Assembly: GCA_037893245.1 (NCBI GenBank)
Contig: JBAIAA010000022.1
Coordinates: 1,488,001 to 1,552,000, forward strand
DNA: 64,000 nucleotides
Direction of reading: 5' to 3'
Source: Crossaster papposus
Taxonomy: Eukaryota; Echinodermata; Asteroidea; Velatida; Solasteridae
Under the pieces are notes generated by a model. It worked only from the letters and a program-made list of their open reading frames with translations, was not told where the DNA came from and ran no database searches. A program made the translations under genes and the position numbers. Below, piece after piece: positions 62,440 to 64,000 of the stretch. Positions within the stretch are counted from its first letter, which is position 1. Each line of letters starts with the position of its first letter.

Positions 62440-62817
62440 GGCAACCGCTTTGTTTACATTTGCGACATGAATGAAATAGGTATTGTCACTATTCTCCCAC
62501 GCATATAAGTTGAATAACTCATAACGTTAGTCATGTTGGTCCAAAAACAAGAAACAAATAACATTAGGCCTGCCATATTTGCACTTTGGCGTTACTGCCG
62601 TTCCCTCTGTCCGACTACTGACATCACTTTTTCCACGTCACTGGTTCTCTCCATGTTTTGTTATGGAAAGAGGCTATTGCTGTGTTCCAATCGCGTCGTG
62701 TTTATCGTGTTCACGAGTTCACGAGTCGTATAATGGCGTTCTAATCGCCTGGTAACTCGTGTTCACCAGTGGTGAACTCGAGGTGGATTTTTTTTCTCCG
62801 TGTTCACGACTTCATAA
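62440..62817. other. Spacer with GTTCACGAG repeats
   Basis: Repeats of GTTCACGAG and GTGTTCAC occur from 62688 to 62810. GTTCCAATCGCGTCGT..TATCG at 62686 also occurs at 60737. No gene was recognised. Confidence 0.45.
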
Positions 62818-64000
62818 ACGAATGAATACTCGCGCATGCGTGTTGGTTCACGTACGAGTTCTTGCGATTTCACTCCACTCAAGGAACTAAATCCAGACAA
62901 CAGGTTCATTAGTCCAAACTGCAGGTATTGCCAGTGCTCTTCGTCTTCATCTGAAGCAAAGAATCCAACACCTTTGGAAGTCCCTAAAATGTATACAAAA
63001 TGCAAACTGACTTGGGGTGGAGATTGGGAATGGATTGCCAAGATTCTTGGTTTGTCGGGGCCAAATGGTCATCACTTTTGCCCACACTGTCTAATCACAC
63101 TCAAAGATGTGAAAAAAGGTAAACCGCATGCGCTGCACATTCTTGAAGAATTCAAAGATGACGATGAAGACAATGGCATTTCTGCAGTTGCTCAAAGAAA
63201 ACTGTCAACCTGCCATGCAAAAGCCACAGAGTTTCAAGACGGTGGTGCAATAAAAGAGAACGCCAAAAATTACGATAACTGCATTCAACGGCCGCTTGTC
63301 GGTACTGAGGGCTATGTTATAGATCAGATTTCAGTCAGTCCCTTGCATATTGGCTTAGGGCTAGGTTTGCAGTTCTATGAAATTGTGGAGAATAATGCAA
63401 GTAGTTTGGACAAAGAGGTACTGGAAAATCATGGGATATACAATGGGACTGATAAGTTGTATGCGCGTGTTGAAGACCTTAGCAAGGAACATGAAGAATT
63501 GTGCAATTCAAAGAGGGAACTTGAAATCGAACTTGTGGCTAAGCATGACCAGGTTGCTCAGGCTAAGACAAATAATCCAAACCACTTCACAAAAAATGGT
63601 CGAAAATACACTGAGAACAGTGCACTTGCTAAGGAATCTAGGAAACTGGTTCAACAAAGCAATACAGACATCAAGGAAATCAATCGTAGGGTTCAACACT
63701 TGAATAAGGATGTAAATCAAAATACAAAATTGAGGGTTGATATTGACAAAGAAATTCAGAATGTCACTGGGCCATTCGTGACTAAATTCAAAAAGGTCTC
63801 GGAAGAAATTGGAATTAGAAAACAGTCTTATCATGGGGGATCACTGATTGGCCCTGATGTACACAAGGTTTTGAAGAACTGTCAGAAATATTCAGACATT
63901 TTTCTGCCAGTTCTGATAGACACTACAACAGAATGCAAGTCATTTGGCTCTCAAGAACTGTCCAATAAAGTACACACTATGTTTCAGAAGTTCAAATCTT
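62818..64000 (+). CDS. Unidentified protein with Cys/His clusters and coiled coils (5' or middle part)
   Basis: The frame runs without a stop from 62818 (after TAA at 62815) to the window edge, 394 codons. The first ATG is at 62836. Near the start is CRYCQC, then WGGDWEWIAKILGL and HHFCPHCLITL, giving a possible zinc site. EEFKDDDEDNG is an acidic patch. ISVSPLHIGLGLGLQFYEIV is hydrophobic and may be a core strand. Two strongly heptad-like stretches follow (LSKEHEELCNSKRELEIELV and SNTDIKEINRRVQHLNKDVN). I do not recognise the family. It might be a host gene exon or a domesticated or transposon-borne gene. Composition is coding-like, unlike the AT-rich spacers. Confidence 0.6.

Overview
This is a eukaryotic nuclear window from an invertebrate animal. 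The evidence is spliced genes with canonical GT-AG introns, AATAAA poly(A) signals, a collagen/C1q-domain secreted protein, and a dense mix of LINE, Ty3/gypsy, DIRS, SINE, foldback and MITE-like elements. The combination of many C1q proteins, DIRS elements and tRNA-SINEs fits a marine invertebrate, probably a deuterostome (echinoderm, hemichordate or cephalochordate). I cannot name the species. Nothing bacterial or viral is present.

Layout. One segment occurs twice in the same orientation: copy A (1 to about 21,598, cut by the left window edge) and copy B (about 35,249 to 61,600). Each copy carries (i) a plus-strand C1q/collagen gene with two noncoding leader exons and a single coding exon, and (ii) on the minus strand the five recognisable exons of an FAD-dependent oxidoreductase of the D-amino-acid-oxidase (DAO) superfamily, spread over about 7.7 kb in A and 11 kb in B. 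A TATA/CCAAT promoter lies upstream of its first exon. The oxidoreductase is visible only by following splice sites. Its third exon has a stop and frameshifts in every copy, so it is probably a pseudogene. In copy B the C1q gene is split by a 5'-truncated LINE, and oxidoreductase exons 3 and 4 are tandemly duplicated as a 4.25-kb unit.

Mobile DNA accounts for most differences between A and B. A alone has a LINE fragment (8143-9430) inside a foldback element, and a 5.26-kb DIRS retrotransposon (13707-18963) inserted in a palindromic repeat; the DIRS gag is itself split by a hAT-type MITE with an 8-bp target duplication. B alone has a TTAA-type MITE (36518-36750), a LINE (38185-40246), a 3.3-kb array full of TGACGTCA palindromes (53123-56405), two further TIR elements, and an inverted terminal block (60826-61600). 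The DNA between the copies (21,600-34,540) holds small repeats and a young, nearly intact Ty3/gypsy retrotransposon (25210-32890, minus strand). Its 380-bp LTRs look almost identical and its pol polyprotein ends in two C2H2 zinc fingers.

The region 34,541-35,270 is a five-unit tandem array of about 144 bp immediately upstream of the copy-B C1q leader exon. Each unit carries TGATTGACAG, and most carry TATAAAA and CCAAT. The last kilobase (62,818-64,000) is an uninterrupted, unidentified reading frame with Cys/His clusters and coiled coils that runs off the window.
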